NCBI GenBank assembly: GCA_020719005.1 | Contig: DYQZ01000003.1 | Location: forward strand, 1 to 38,723 | Direction of reading: 5' to 3' | DNA: 38,723 nt | Origin: Candidatus Omnitrophus sp. | GTDB lineage: Bacteria > Omnitrophota > Gorgyraeia > Zapsychrales > Fredricksoniimonadaceae | Part shown: one piece after another, positions 17,829 to 25,764 of the stretch | Numbering within the stretch: position 1 is the stretch's first letter | Layout: every line of letters starts with the position of its first letter | The notes under the pieces: model-generated | The model's database searches: none | Seen by the model: only the letters and a program-made list of their open reading frames with translations | What the model was told of the DNA's origin: nothing | Made by a program: the position numbers and the translations under genes

Positions 17829-19175
17829 GTGAACCCTTTTATCGCAAACACCCCAGACGACACACGTGCGATGCTCGATGCCATTGGCGTCAAGAGTATC
17901 GATGAGCTTTTTGCTGATATTCAGCCGCGGCATGCACCCCGGTCTTTTGATCTGCCTAAAGGCCTTTCTGAATTTGAGGTCACCTCCAAACTTAACACTT
18001 TGGCGCTTAAGAATTCCGTCGGTCCGGTTCCTTTTATCGGCGGTGGATATTATGACCATTATGTCCCGGCTGCGTGCGGGGCTCTTATTTCAAGAGGTGA
18101 GTTCTATACGGCTTATACACCCTATCAACCTGAAGCCGCCCAAGGGACATTGCAGTCACTCTTTGAGTTCCAGAGCGCCATGTGCACGCTGACGGGGATG
18201 GATGTTTCCAATGCTTCTCTTTATGAAGGTGGCACCGCGCTTTATGAAGCCATGATGATGGCCATTCGTATCACGGGGCGTACGCGCATCGTGATGGATG
18301 GCGGTGTCAGCCCGATCTACCGTAAATTGATCAAGTCCTATACACATAATCTGCATTTTGAATTTGTCGAGGCACCTTTATTGCACGGGCAAAGTGACCG
18401 GGCTCTTTTAAAGAAGCTCGTCGATGATAAGACGGCCGCGGTGATCCTGCAGAATCCGAATTTTTTCGGTGCGATCGACGACCATACTGATATTGTGACC
18501 ACAGCTCATGCCAGTGGAGCTTTGGTGATCGAAAGTGTTTATCCCGTGTCCTTGGGGATGCTCAAAACCCCGGGGGAGATGGGTGTTGATATTGCTACCG
18601 GAGAAGGCCAGAGCCTGGGTCTTCCGCTTAATTTCGGCGGGCCATATCTTGGGTTCATCACGACACGCAAGAAGTTCATTCGCCAGATGCCGGGGCGCAT
18701 TGTAGGCGAGACCGTTGACTCTGCCGGGAACAGATGTTTTGTAAACACCCTGCAGGCACGTGAACAGCATATTCGCCGGGAGAAGGCGACATCGAATGTA
18801 TGCACCAACGTGGCGCTTTGCGCGATCCAGGCCGTGATCTTCATGACGCTCATCGGCAAGCAAGGTTTAAAGAAGCTTGCCCGTCTGAATTATGACAAAG
18901 CTGAGTTCCTGAAAGCGCAGCTAGTGAAGATCCCGGGTGTTCAGGTCAAGACGTCGGCCCCCACTTTTAATGAATTCACGGTTTGTCTGCCTGTGAATGC
19001 GAACGATGTGATCGAGCGCATGATGCACCTTGGGTTTGCCGCCGGTTTCCCTCTTGGCCGTTATTATGACGGGCTTGATAAATATCTTCTTGTGGCTGTC
19101 ACAGAGAAGCGGACCAAGGATGAGATGCTTGCTTATGCCGAAGTGCTCGGGCGTGTTGTAAAGGAACTGCAATGA
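17829..19175 (+). CDS. gcvPA: Glycine dehydrogenase (decarboxylating) subunit 1
   Basis: GTG 17829 is the best start: it follows AAGGA (17818-17822) at normal spacing and gives the family N-terminus NPFIANTPDDTRAMLDAIG. A TTG at 17811 is also in frame. The 448-aa protein carries FIGGGYYDHYVPAA, YTPYQPEAAQGTLQSLFEFQ, NASLYEGGTALYEA and QTLQAREQHIRREKATSN-like segments typical of the N-terminal half of the P-protein. In two-subunit P-proteins this subunit completes the active site formed with GcvPB. Its stop overlaps the gcvPB start (ATGA), consistent with coupled synthesis of equal amounts. Confidence 0.96.
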   Translation: MNPFIANTPDDTRAMLDAIGVKSIDELFADIQPRHAPRSFDLPKGLSEFEVTSKLNTLALKNSVGPVPFIGGGYYDHYVPAACGALISRGEFYTAYTPYQPEAAQGTLQSLFEFQSAMCTLTGMDVSNASLYEGGTALYEAMMMAIRITGRTRIVMDGGVSPIYRKLIKSYTHNLHFEFVEAPLLHGQSDRALLKKLVDDKTAAVILQNPNFFGAIDDHTDIVTTAHASGALVIESVYPVSLGMLKTPGEMGVDIATGEGQSLGLPLNFGGPYLGFITTRKKFIRQMPGRIVGETVDSAGNRCFVNTLQAREQHIRREKATSNVCTNVALCAIQAVIFMTLIGKQGLKKLARLNYDKAEFLKAQLVKIPGVQVKTSAPTFNEFTVCLPVNANDVIERMMHLGFAAGFPLGRYYDGLDKYLLVAVTEKRTKDEMLAYAEVLGRVVKELQ

Positions 19176-20629
19176 AACTTGTTTTTGAAAAAAGTGTAAA
19201 AGACCGCCAGGGTTTTAAACTTCCGGATACAGATGTTCCTTCTGCCGGAGCGTTAAAAGAAACTTATCTGCGCAAGACCGATGCCGCGCTTCCGGAGATG
19301 TCGGAACTCGACGTCGTTCGTCATTTCACCCAACTTTCCCAGCGCAATTTCTCGGTGGATGCGAACTTTTATCCGCTTGGCTCATGCACCATGAAATATA
19401 ATCCGAAATTCACGGAGAAGGTTGCCGCGATGCCTGGATTTGCAGACCTTCATCCGCTATTGCCGCAATTAAAAGGTGGTGAGCGTTACGCGCAGGGTGC
19501 TCTTGAAGTTCTTTATGAATCAGAGCGTTGGCTCTCGATGATCACAGGTATGAAAGCCTTCACGATGCAACCATTGGCCGGCGCACACGGCGAGCTTACT
19601 GGCATCATGCTGATGGCCGCGTACCACAAAGCCAAAGGCAATAAAAAGAAGATCGTTATCATCCCTGATTCCGCACACGGCACGAATCCAGCGAGTGCCG
19701 CGGTCGCGGGTTATGAAATTGTCACTATCCCGTCCGATAAAAAGGGCGGTATGGATATTGAAAAGTTAAAGAGTGTTTTGTCTGATGAAGTCGCCGGGCT
19801 TATGGTGACGAGTCCCGACACATACGGTGTTTTTAATCCCCAGATCGATGAGATCGCCCGACTTATTCATTCTGTCGACGGGATCATGTATTATGATGGT
19901 GCTAATTTGAATGCCATTTTGGGTCGTGCCCGTCCGGGGGACCTGGGGTTTGACGTGGTGCACGTGAATTTACATAAGACCTTTGCCACACCTCACGGCG
20001 GCGGCGGTCCTGGTTCTGGCCCTGTTGGCGTTGGGGAGAAACTTGAGAAATTCCTGCCTGTTTCCCGTGTTACAAAGGATGCTCTGGGTGTTTATGCGTT
20101 GAATTATGACGGTCCTGACTCGATCGGCTATATCGCTTCGTTCTATGGTGCCTTCGGTGTTATCCTTAAAGCCTACGCGTATATGCTTCTTCTCGGCGGT
20201 GATGGTCTTAAAGAAACATCAGCCCATGCCGTATTGAATGCCAACTATTTATTGAGCCGCCTCAAGGGGGCATATTATCTCCCGTTCGACAGAGTTTGTA
20301 TGCACGAATGCCTTTTTTCCGCATCACGTCAGGCGGAGCGAGGAGTTCATGCCATTGATATTGCCAAGTTTCTCATTGATAAGAAAGTCCATCCGCCGAC
20401 CGTTTATTTCCCCTTAACGGTCAAAGAAGCGATCATGATCGAGCCGACAGAGACAGAGAGCAAGGAGACCCTTGACGTGTTTGTTGAGCTGATGCTCGAG
20501 GCAGATGAGCTGACGCGTAAGGACCCTGGGGCGTTCAAGTCTTTTCCGACAACGATGCCGATCTTCCGTCCGGATGAAACAAAAGCCGCGCGTGAATTAA
20601 AAGTTAATTATTTTGCCTCCAACGCATGA
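19172..20629 (+). CDS. gcvPB: Glycine dehydrogenase (decarboxylating) subunit 2
   Basis: This 485-aa product is the PLP-binding half of the split P-protein. Landmarks are FYPLGSCTMKYNPK, QPLAGAHGELTGIMLM, PDSAHGTNPASAA, and VNLHKTFATPHGGGGPGSGP; Lys269 in the LHKTF motif is the expected PLP-Schiff-base residue. The enzyme decarboxylates glycine and passes the aminomethyl group to the lipoyl arm of GcvH. The split PA/PB form is common in anaerobes and deep-branching bacteria. Starts and stops overlap with both neighbours. Confidence 0.97.
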   Translation: MKLVFEKSVKDRQGFKLPDTDVPSAGALKETYLRKTDAALPEMSELDVVRHFTQLSQRNFSVDANFYPLGSCTMKYNPKFTEKVAAMPGFADLHPLLPQLKGGERYAQGALEVLYESERWLSMITGMKAFTMQPLAGAHGELTGIMLMAAYHKAKGNKKKIVIIPDSAHGTNPASAAVAGYEIVTIPSDKKGGMDIEKLKSVLSDEVAGLMVTSPDTYGVFNPQIDEIARLIHSVDGIMYYDGANLNAILGRARPGDLGFDVVHVNLHKTFATPHGGGGPGSGPVGVGEKLEKFLPVSRVTKDALGVYALNYDGPDSIGYIASFYGAFGVILKAYAYMLLLGGDGLKETSAHAVLNANYLLSRLKGAYYLPFDRVCMHECLFSASRQAERGVHAIDIAKFLIDKKVHPPTVYFPLTVKEAIMIEPTETESKETLDVFVELMLEADELTRKDPGAFKSFPTTMPIFRPDETKAARELKVNYFASNA

Positions 20630-21264
20630 AGGTCGTAGACCTTTCTTTTCCTGATCCGGAACGTAACCTCTTGTATGATGATGAACTTTTGCGCTCAGCT
20701 GACCGCGGTGAGGACGGTGAAGTGCTTCGTTTATGGGAATCTCCTTCTATATTCGTAGTTCTTGGCCGCACATGCCAGAGTGATGATGATGTCTTACTTG
20801 ATGTTTGTCAGGCGGACGGCATTCCGGTACTGAAACGTTCCTCTGGTGGTGGTACGGTCCTTCAAGGACCAGGTTGCTTGAATTTCTCCCTTATCCTTTC
20901 CAAAGAAAAACGCCCCCTTATCGATAGTATTTCAAAGTCGTATGTTGTTATCCTTGATAAAGTTCAGCACGCGTTAAAAAGTTTAGGGGTAACGACAGAG
21001 TTCAAGCCGGTCTGTGATCTTGTGTTGTCATCTAACGGAAAGAAGTTCTCCGGCAATGCCCAGCGGCGCGGCCGTCGTTTTATCCTTCATCATGGCACAC
21101 TGTTATATGGTTTTGATCTCTCCTTGATCACAAAATATCTCAAGAACCCTAAGAAAATGCCCGAATATCGTCAAGCACGAGAACACGGCGCTTTCGTTGC
21201 GAATCTTCAGCTTGGTGAAGCTGAGCTAAAACAGGCTCTAACACAAGAGTTTACAAAGTATTAA
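20626..21264 (+). CDS. lplA: Lipoate-protein ligase A family enzyme (catalytic domain only)
   Basis: Motifs KRSSGGGTVLQGPGCLNFSL and GKKFSGNAQRR, then HHGTLLYGFDLSLI, define the LplA/LipM/LipB-related fold; the Lys in KFSGNA is the expected catalytic or binding residue. At 212 aa it is shorter than E. coli LplA (about 340 aa) and lacks the C-terminal accessory domain. It could act with a partner subunit, or be an amidotransferase. A Cys sits directly before the DLVLSS segment, roughly where LipM-type octanoyltransferases carry their catalytic Cys, so that activity is possible. The 4-nt overlap with gcvPB argues that it lipoylates GcvH. Confidence 0.85.
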   Translation: MKVVDLSFPDPERNLLYDDELLRSADRGEDGEVLRLWESPSIFVVLGRTCQSDDDVLLDVCQADGIPVLKRSSGGGTVLQGPGCLNFSLILSKEKRPLIDSISKSYVVILDKVQHALKSLGVTTEFKPVCDLVLSSNGKKFSGNAQRRGRRFILHHGTLLYGFDLSLITKYLKNPKKMPEYRQAREHGAFVANLQLGEAELKQALTQEFTKY

Positions 21265-22637
21265 TGATACGGATCTTCAGCTGGTGGAGATTCTGCTATG
21301 GTTCTTTTGGCCTTTGGTGTAAAATGTCCGCTTCAATGAACAGGAGCCTTGTGCGCAGCATTCTTATTCTTTTTATGTTGATCGTTTTCGTTCCACCAGT
21401 CTTTTCTGCTGAGCCGGTATCTTTACCTGTTCCAGTATCAGGTAGCATTCCTGCGTCCGTGACAATTCCTGTCAGGGCAACACAATCACCGTATGATCAG
21501 TATTTAGCCTATTTTAATGAAATATACAAACTCATGGATGAGCAGTATTATTTTCAGGTCAGCCCTGCGGATCTTGATCGTTTTCTTAAAGCGTTCAATG
21601 AAAAAATATATCCAAGCCTTCTTCTTGAGAAAAAAAGCAATGATTATGTGCGTTGGCGCAGTGCGGCTTATCTGGTTGATTTCTTGAAACAGCCGGATGA
21701 TCTTTTTTCCCGTTTTCTTCCGCCTAAGCCGGCACAGGAGTTTGCCAAAGAAGTCTATGGACAGCGTATTGATCTAGGTATTGAAGGAGCCCTTGAAGCC
21801 TCGGGATTCCTCGTCAGTTTTATAGAACCAAGGTCAGATGCCTATCAGCAAGGTTTGCGTGAAGGGGACAGGATCGTTCTTGTTGATGAGAAAAAGGTTC
21901 AGGATCTCGGCCCCGAGAAGACCAAAGAAAAGTTGAACCCTCTTGTTGGTACAAAAGTCCGTCTTGATTATGTTGAAGTGAGGACGAGTATTGCGCGAAT
22001 GATCACGGTAGAGAGCAAAGAATATTTCAAGCAGACGGTCTTTCTAAAGCCGACGGGCGTAGAGGGTGTTTATTGCCTGCAGATCGAGAAATTCAATCAG
22101 GGGACGCCTGATGACATGGCGCGTTTCGTGACTTTCTTATCAGCTAAGGCGCCAAGAGGGCTTGTACTTGATCTGCGAGGGAATCCAGGTGGCCCGCCGC
22201 TGGCTGCGCGTGCGATCTCCGCATTCTTCCTTCCCAATGGAGAACAATTGGTTTATTTTGAAGGCAGGCATCGCCCGCGTGCAGACCTTGATATCCCTGT
22301 TCTTCCGCCGCAATACCGGTTTGACTGGCCCATTGTGATACTTGTCAATAAAGGCACAGGGAGCGCGTCGGAATTATTCTCCGGTGTGATGCAGGACAGA
22401 AAACGGGCACTGATCCTGGGTGAGAAAACGGCAGGACAGGTTCTTCTTAAAAGCATGTTTGACATGTCGGATGGTTCGACAATGGCAATGATGGTAGCAC
22501 GTGGCCATTTCCCTGATGGGCGCCCGTTCCCTTTTGATGGGGTCGTTCCTAATGAGATCATGGCATCGGAGAATGACAAGGATGCGTTAACATTGGCCGC
22601 AAAATATTTGTTATTAAAAGCCCAAGGAAAGCTTTAG
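21264..22637 (+). CDS. Secreted S41-family (carboxy-terminal-processing-like) peptidase with PDZ domain
   Basis: ATG 21264 overlaps the previous stop (TAATG), but the signal peptide fits best from ATG 21324 or 21336 (MNRSLVRSILILFMLIVF, then PPVFSA with cleavage there). A helical N-domain is followed by a PDZ domain (from IDLGIEGAL through EGDRIVLVDEKKV). The S41 core has GLVLDLRGNPGG and NKGTGSASELFSGVMQDRKR, with the expected catalytic Ser in GSASE. The Lys of the classical Ser-Lys dyad (TxGKG) is replaced: this protein reads GEKTAGQVLL. It may be inactive, use another base, or belong to a subfamily with different chemistry. It acts in the periplasm, probably on envelope proteins. Confidence 0.82.
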   Translation: MIRIFSWWRFCYGSFGLWCKMSASMNRSLVRSILILFMLIVFVPPVFSAEPVSLPVPVSGSIPASVTIPVRATQSPYDQYLAYFNEIYKLMDEQYYFQVSPADLDRFLKAFNEKIYPSLLLEKKSNDYVRWRSAAYLVDFLKQPDDLFSRFLPPKPAQEFAKEVYGQRIDLGIEGALEASGFLVSFIEPRSDAYQQGLREGDRIVLVDEKKVQDLGPEKTKEKLNPLVGTKVRLDYVEVRTSIARMITVESKEYFKQTVFLKPTGVEGVYCLQIEKFNQGTPDDMARFVTFLSAKAPRGLVLDLRGNPGGPPLAARAISAFFLPNGEQLVYFEGRHRPRADLDIPVLPPQYRFDWPIVILVNKGTGSASELFSGVMQDRKRALILGEKTAGQVLLKSMFDMSDGSTMAMMVARGHFPDGRPFPFDGVVPNEIMASENDKDALTLAAKYLLLKAQGKL

Positions 22638-22669
22638 TCCGTATTCTTTATTAAGGATGGTTCTTATTT

Positions 22670-23020
22670 ATGATGAATATGCTCATTATTGTGGTGGTAT
22701 CCCAAGTGCTTCTCACCGTCGCTATTCTGGCGGTATTGTGGATCATGTTCGATCTAGAATTGTGGATGCTGGCCATTGAAAAGGCCATATCGCTTCGCGG
22801 GAATGAGGCGACGGAGATCACGATCGTTACAGCGTGTGTAGCGGGTGATAAGCGGGTGGTCCGTTTGAAAGAGATCATTTCTTCGACGTGTCCTTTGGCA
22901 CGTATTGAGATCGTTCGCTCCGGTGACATTCTCGGCGGTGTTGTATTCCGTCTTGGTCAGACGATCGAAGATTACAGCATCATGGGACGTTTAGACCGTT
23001 TACGCGGTGGTGGGCAATGA
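22670..23020 (+). CDS. Small membrane protein with a C-terminal domain like F-ATPase subunit delta
   Basis: The 116-aa product has one N-terminal membrane helix (residues 4-27), then about 85 soluble residues. The end, from EITIVTACVAGDKRVVRLKE through GDILGGVVFRLGQTIEDYSI to MGRLDRLRGG, closely resembles the C-terminal domain of ATP synthase subunit delta (AtpH/OSCP), where an I-G-G-x-x-x-x-x-G-D-x-x-x-D-x-S-x-x-x-x-L pattern is conserved. Full-length delta is about 180 aa with a helical N-domain and no membrane segment. Here the N-domain is missing and a helix replaces it. No other atp genes are present. It may be a diverged delta/b-like fusion remnant or an unrelated protein with a similar end. 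The stop overlaps the next start. Confidence 0.6.
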   Translation: MMNMLIIVVVSQVLLTVAILAVLWIMFDLELWMLAIEKAISLRGNEATEITIVTACVAGDKRVVRLKEIISSTCPLARIEIVRSGDILGGVVFRLGQTIEDYSIMGRLDRLRGGGQ

Positions 23021-23745
23021 AAAAGACCCTTGTCATCATTCCTGCATTCAATGAAGCGGGTAATATCGGACGGACTGTCCGTGAAGTGCTCGCTGTTGTT
23101 GTGCCGGATACAAAGATCACGGCGCTTGTCATTGATGACGGCTCTTCTGACAATACTGCAGTATTGGCGCATCAGGCCGGCGCGTGTGTTGTTCCATTGC
23201 CGTTCAATCTCGGGATAGGCGGTGCTGTGCAAGCAGGGTATCGTTATGCGGATGAACACGGATTTGATATTGCCGTTCAAGTCGACGGGGACGGACAGCA
23301 CGATGTTTCATATCTCGGTCAGCTTCTGCGTCCCGTGATCGACGGGAATGTAGATATGGCTATCGGGACGCGGTTTTTGTCATCTCAGAATGGATTTCGC
23401 TCGACAGCTCTTCGGCGCGTCGGGATCAGGTTCTTTACCGCGCTTATCCGTTTAATAACCGGCTTTACCGCAACAGATCCGACATCAGGTTTTCGTGCGT
23501 GCGGTCGTCGCTTGATCCGTTTGTTTGCGTCTTATTATCCATCGGACTTTCCTGAGCCTGAGGCGCTTGTTGTTGCGCGCAGACTTGGCGCCCGTATCGT
23601 GGATGTTCCCGTGGTGATGCGCCCGAGGATCGCCGGAAAAAGTTCGATCGGAAGATTAAAGTCGCCATATTATATGTTAAAGGTGACCACCGCGATTTTG
23701 CTTCACTTATTAAAAAAAAGAAAGGCCTACGGCATATGGGAATAA
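23017..23745 (+). CDS. Family 2 glycosyltransferase, dolichol-phosphate-mannose-synthase-like
   Basis: The product (242 aa) begins KKTLVIIPAFNEAGNIGRTV, has the nucleotide-binding VIDDGSSDNT, the metal-binding DGDGQHD, and the acceptor-side motif ATDPTSGFRACGRR. It lacks membrane helices of the extended DPM type, ending with LLKKRKAYGIW. Such enzymes transfer a sugar from a nucleotide donor to a polyprenyl phosphate at the inner face of the membrane. It is translationally coupled to the gene before it and overlaps the DUF2304 gene after it. Co-occurrence of DPM-like glycosyltransferase with DUF2304 is frequent in surface polysaccharide clusters. Confidence 0.92.
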   Translation: MKKTLVIIPAFNEAGNIGRTVREVLAVVVPDTKITALVIDDGSSDNTAVLAHQAGACVVPLPFNLGIGGAVQAGYRYADEHGFDIAVQVDGDGQHDVSYLGQLLRPVIDGNVDMAIGTRFLSSQNGFRSTALRRVGIRFFTALIRLITGFTATDPTSGFRACGRRLIRLFASYYPSDFPEPEALVVARRLGARIVDVPVVMRPRIAGKSSIGRLKSPYYMLKVTTAILLHLLKKRKAYGIWE

Positions 23746-24092
23746 AATTATTGGCATTCATGCTTTCTTTGGGCGTGTTCCTTTTTGTGATCGAGCTTGT
23801 TCGTCGTGAAAAGCTGACGTTCAAGTATGCTTTTGCATGGCTTATCTTTTCAGGGGCCGGCGTTGTCTTCTCGGTATGGCATCAAAGCATCTTTGCGCTT
23901 TCAGCTTTTCTGGGGTTCGAGGTACCGAGTAATTTTATTTTCTTTTCTCTCTTGGGCGGTTTTGTGGTGTTAAGCCTTCTCTTGACTGTGTTTTTGTGCC
24001 AGCAGAATAAGCGCAATGACCGCATGGCGCAGAAGATCGGTATTCTTGAGGCTGATCTGAATGATCTGAAAGGAAATATTAAAGGCCGCTAA
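23736..24092 (+). CDS. DUF2304 family small membrane protein
   Basis: The 118-aa product has three membrane helices (about residues 4-19, 30-48 and 62-88) with the DUF2304 signature R-R-E-K-L-T-F-K-Y-A-F-A-W-L between the first two. It ends in a short coiled coil (LEADLNDLKGNI). DUF2304 proteins are typically encoded beside polyprenyl-phosphate glycosyltransferases, as here, and may act as a membrane partner of the enzyme. The start overlaps the last codons of that gene. Confidence 0.85.
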   Translation: MGIKLLAFMLSLGVFLFVIELVRREKLTFKYAFAWLIFSGAGVVFSVWHQSIFALSAFLGFEVPSNFIFFSLLGGFVVLSLLLTVFLCQQNKRNDRMAQKIGILEADLNDLKGNIKGR

Positions 24093-24093
24093 T

Positions 24094-25095
24094 ATGATAA
24101 CTCCCTCTGTCAGTATCATTATCCCTGTCTACAATGGCTCTGCCACGATCGCTCAAGCGATCGAGAAGTCTTTGGAGCAGGTTTATCCCGGCACTAAAGA
24201 GGTTGTGGTCGTTGATGATGGGTCAACGGATAACACGGCCGCGGTTGTTTCTTCTTATCCCGTTATTTACTTGAAGCAGGAGAACGCAGGCCCCGCGAGT
24301 GCGCGTAATTTCGGCGCAAAGCATGCAAAAGGTGATGTGTTCATTTTTACGGATGCCGATTGCCTTCCCGAGACCGGTTGGCTTTCTAATCTGATCGCGG
24401 GTTTTAGTTCGAATGATATTGGTTCTGTTTGTGGGAGTTACGCGATCGCTAATCCTGAAAAACAGCTGGCGCGCGTTATCCATGATGAAATACTTTTTCG
24501 GCATCAGCGCCTGATGCCTGAATTCCCCCGGGCTTTTGGCAGCTATAATGTCGCCATACGCGCAGACCTGTTCCGTTCTGTAGGCGGATTCAATGCCGTC
24601 TACCGTAATGCCAGTGGTGAGGATAATGACCTGAGCTATAAGATCCTGGCTACAGGGAGAAAGATCCATTTCTTACGGGGTGCGTTGGTTGCGCACTTTC
24701 ATCAGACACATCTACGTAAATATCTTCAAGAGCAATTCCGTCATGGGTTTTGGCGCGTGAAAATGTATCATGACCATGCCCATATGATCACAGGGGATGA
24801 CTATACTTTCTGGAAAGACATGGTCGAGCCCGTGTGTGTCCTGATATCTTTTGTGTTCTTTTTCATACGACCTGACGTCAGTATTCTTGCAGTCAGCGCT
24901 TTCTTTTTGTTCGAGCTTGTCTTTGCTGCTGTGATGATGCGGGATGTTCGGGATGTCTTTTTTTCCGGATGTGTTTTTACTTTAAGAGCTTTCGCCCGCA
25001 CGTTCGGTCTTTTGCTCGGCGGGGTGGCGTTAATATTAACAATAATAAAAAAAGGTAAAAAGAACTTGCGGGGCAATGCCCCTATGTTAATATGA
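24094..25095 (+). CDS. Family 2 glycosyltransferase with C-terminal membrane helices
   Basis: A good AAAGG lies before the ATG. The GT-A domain starts SVSIIIPVYNGSATIAQAIE and carries VVVDDGSTDNTAA, NAGPASARNFGAKHAKGD, and the metal-binding TDADCLPE. A GEDNDLSYKI motif follows (acceptor site and catalytic base region). From about residue 245 there are two hydrophobic segments plus a C-terminal one, ending in a Lys-rich tail. It is a membrane-associated processive or polysaccharide-type glycosyltransferase. The donor sugar is not predictable. It lies in one run with the DPM-like enzyme, directly before the secretin operon. Confidence 0.9.
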   Translation: MITPSVSIIIPVYNGSATIAQAIEKSLEQVYPGTKEVVVVDDGSTDNTAAVVSSYPVIYLKQENAGPASARNFGAKHAKGDVFIFTDADCLPETGWLSNLIAGFSSNDIGSVCGSYAIANPEKQLARVIHDEILFRHQRLMPEFPRAFGSYNVAIRADLFRSVGGFNAVYRNASGEDNDLSYKILATGRKIHFLRGALVAHFHQTHLRKYLQEQFRHGFWRVKMYHDHAHMITGDDYTFWKDMVEPVCVLISFVFFFIRPDVSILAVSAFFLFELVFAAVMMRDVRDVFFSGCVFTLRAFARTFGLLLGGVALILTIIKKGKKNLRGNAPMLI

Positions 25096-25152
25096 GAGTG
25101 TTCCAAAAGAAGAAAGTTTTAAAAATCAGTTCTAATACTATATTTCTCGTCG

Positions 25153-25764
25153 ATGGCACAAAAAGAAACCGCTGAACAGAAGCTCTTGAAGATCATTGAG
25201 GCCACCAAAAAGTCGCAGGCGGCTGCGTCGGGTGCTGGCGGTACTGTTGCTATTGCGAAAAAACCTGCGGCGCGCATCCCGTTCACTTCGCGTCAGCTGA
25301 ATATGGTCCTTATCATTGCGACGGTCATGGGTCTTTTTTATTTTCTCCTCGAGCTTCGCAATGGTCTAGGTTTGGTCAGGCAGGACGTTGTGTTCTCGGT
25401 GGAAGATGTTCTGCCTCAAGAATCACTAAAGCTTTTTGTTCCGCAAATTAAAAGCATTGCGTACTATCTGGATAAAATGAGCAGCCGAGATCTTTTCAAG
25501 CCGTACGAAAAGAAAGAAGATGGTTCTTCTGCAACGCCGACAGAGAAAGCGGCACTTGAAAAAAAGATGTCCCAATACAAGGTGGTCGGTGTTGCCTGGC
25601 TCGATGTGCCTGAGTCAGCGACCGTGATGATCGAAGACAAGTCCAATAGTACGACCCGCTTTTTGAAAGAGGGTGACAAAATAGACGATGTAACTGTTAA
25701 AACGATCTTTACCAATAAGGTTGTTTTCAGTTACGCTAACGAGGAGATAGTGATCAAGCTATGA
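25153..25764 (+). CDS. GspC/PilP-like secretin partner protein
   Basis: The 203-aa protein has a basic, Ala-rich cytoplasmic N-terminus (about 45 residues), one membrane helix (about residues 50-66), and a periplasmic part. The latter contains MSSRDLFKPYEKK followed by a short Ser/Thr linker and a beta domain (YKVVGVAWLD, ATVMIEDKS, FLKEGDKIDDVTVKTIF, NKVVFSY). This matches the HR domain layout of GspC/PilP proteins, which link the inner membrane to the secretin. It overlaps the secretin start by 4 nt (ATGA), which supports the pairing. Whether it belongs to type II secretion or to a pilus-like or minimal system cannot be told. Confidence 0.75.
   Translation: MAQKETAEQKLLKIIEATKKSQAAASGAGGTVAIAKKPAARIPFTSRQLNMVLIIATVMGLFYFLLELRNGLGLVRQDVVFSVEDVLPQESLKLFVPQIKSIAYYLDKMSSRDLFKPYEKKEDGSSATPTEKAALEKKMSQYKVVGVAWLDVPESATVMIEDKSNSTTRFLKEGDKIDDVTVKTIFTNKVVFSYANEEIVIKL

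Noticed and set aside
22670-23020. Part of an ATP synthase operon
   Set aside because: No other atp genes flank it and the delta N-domain is absent.
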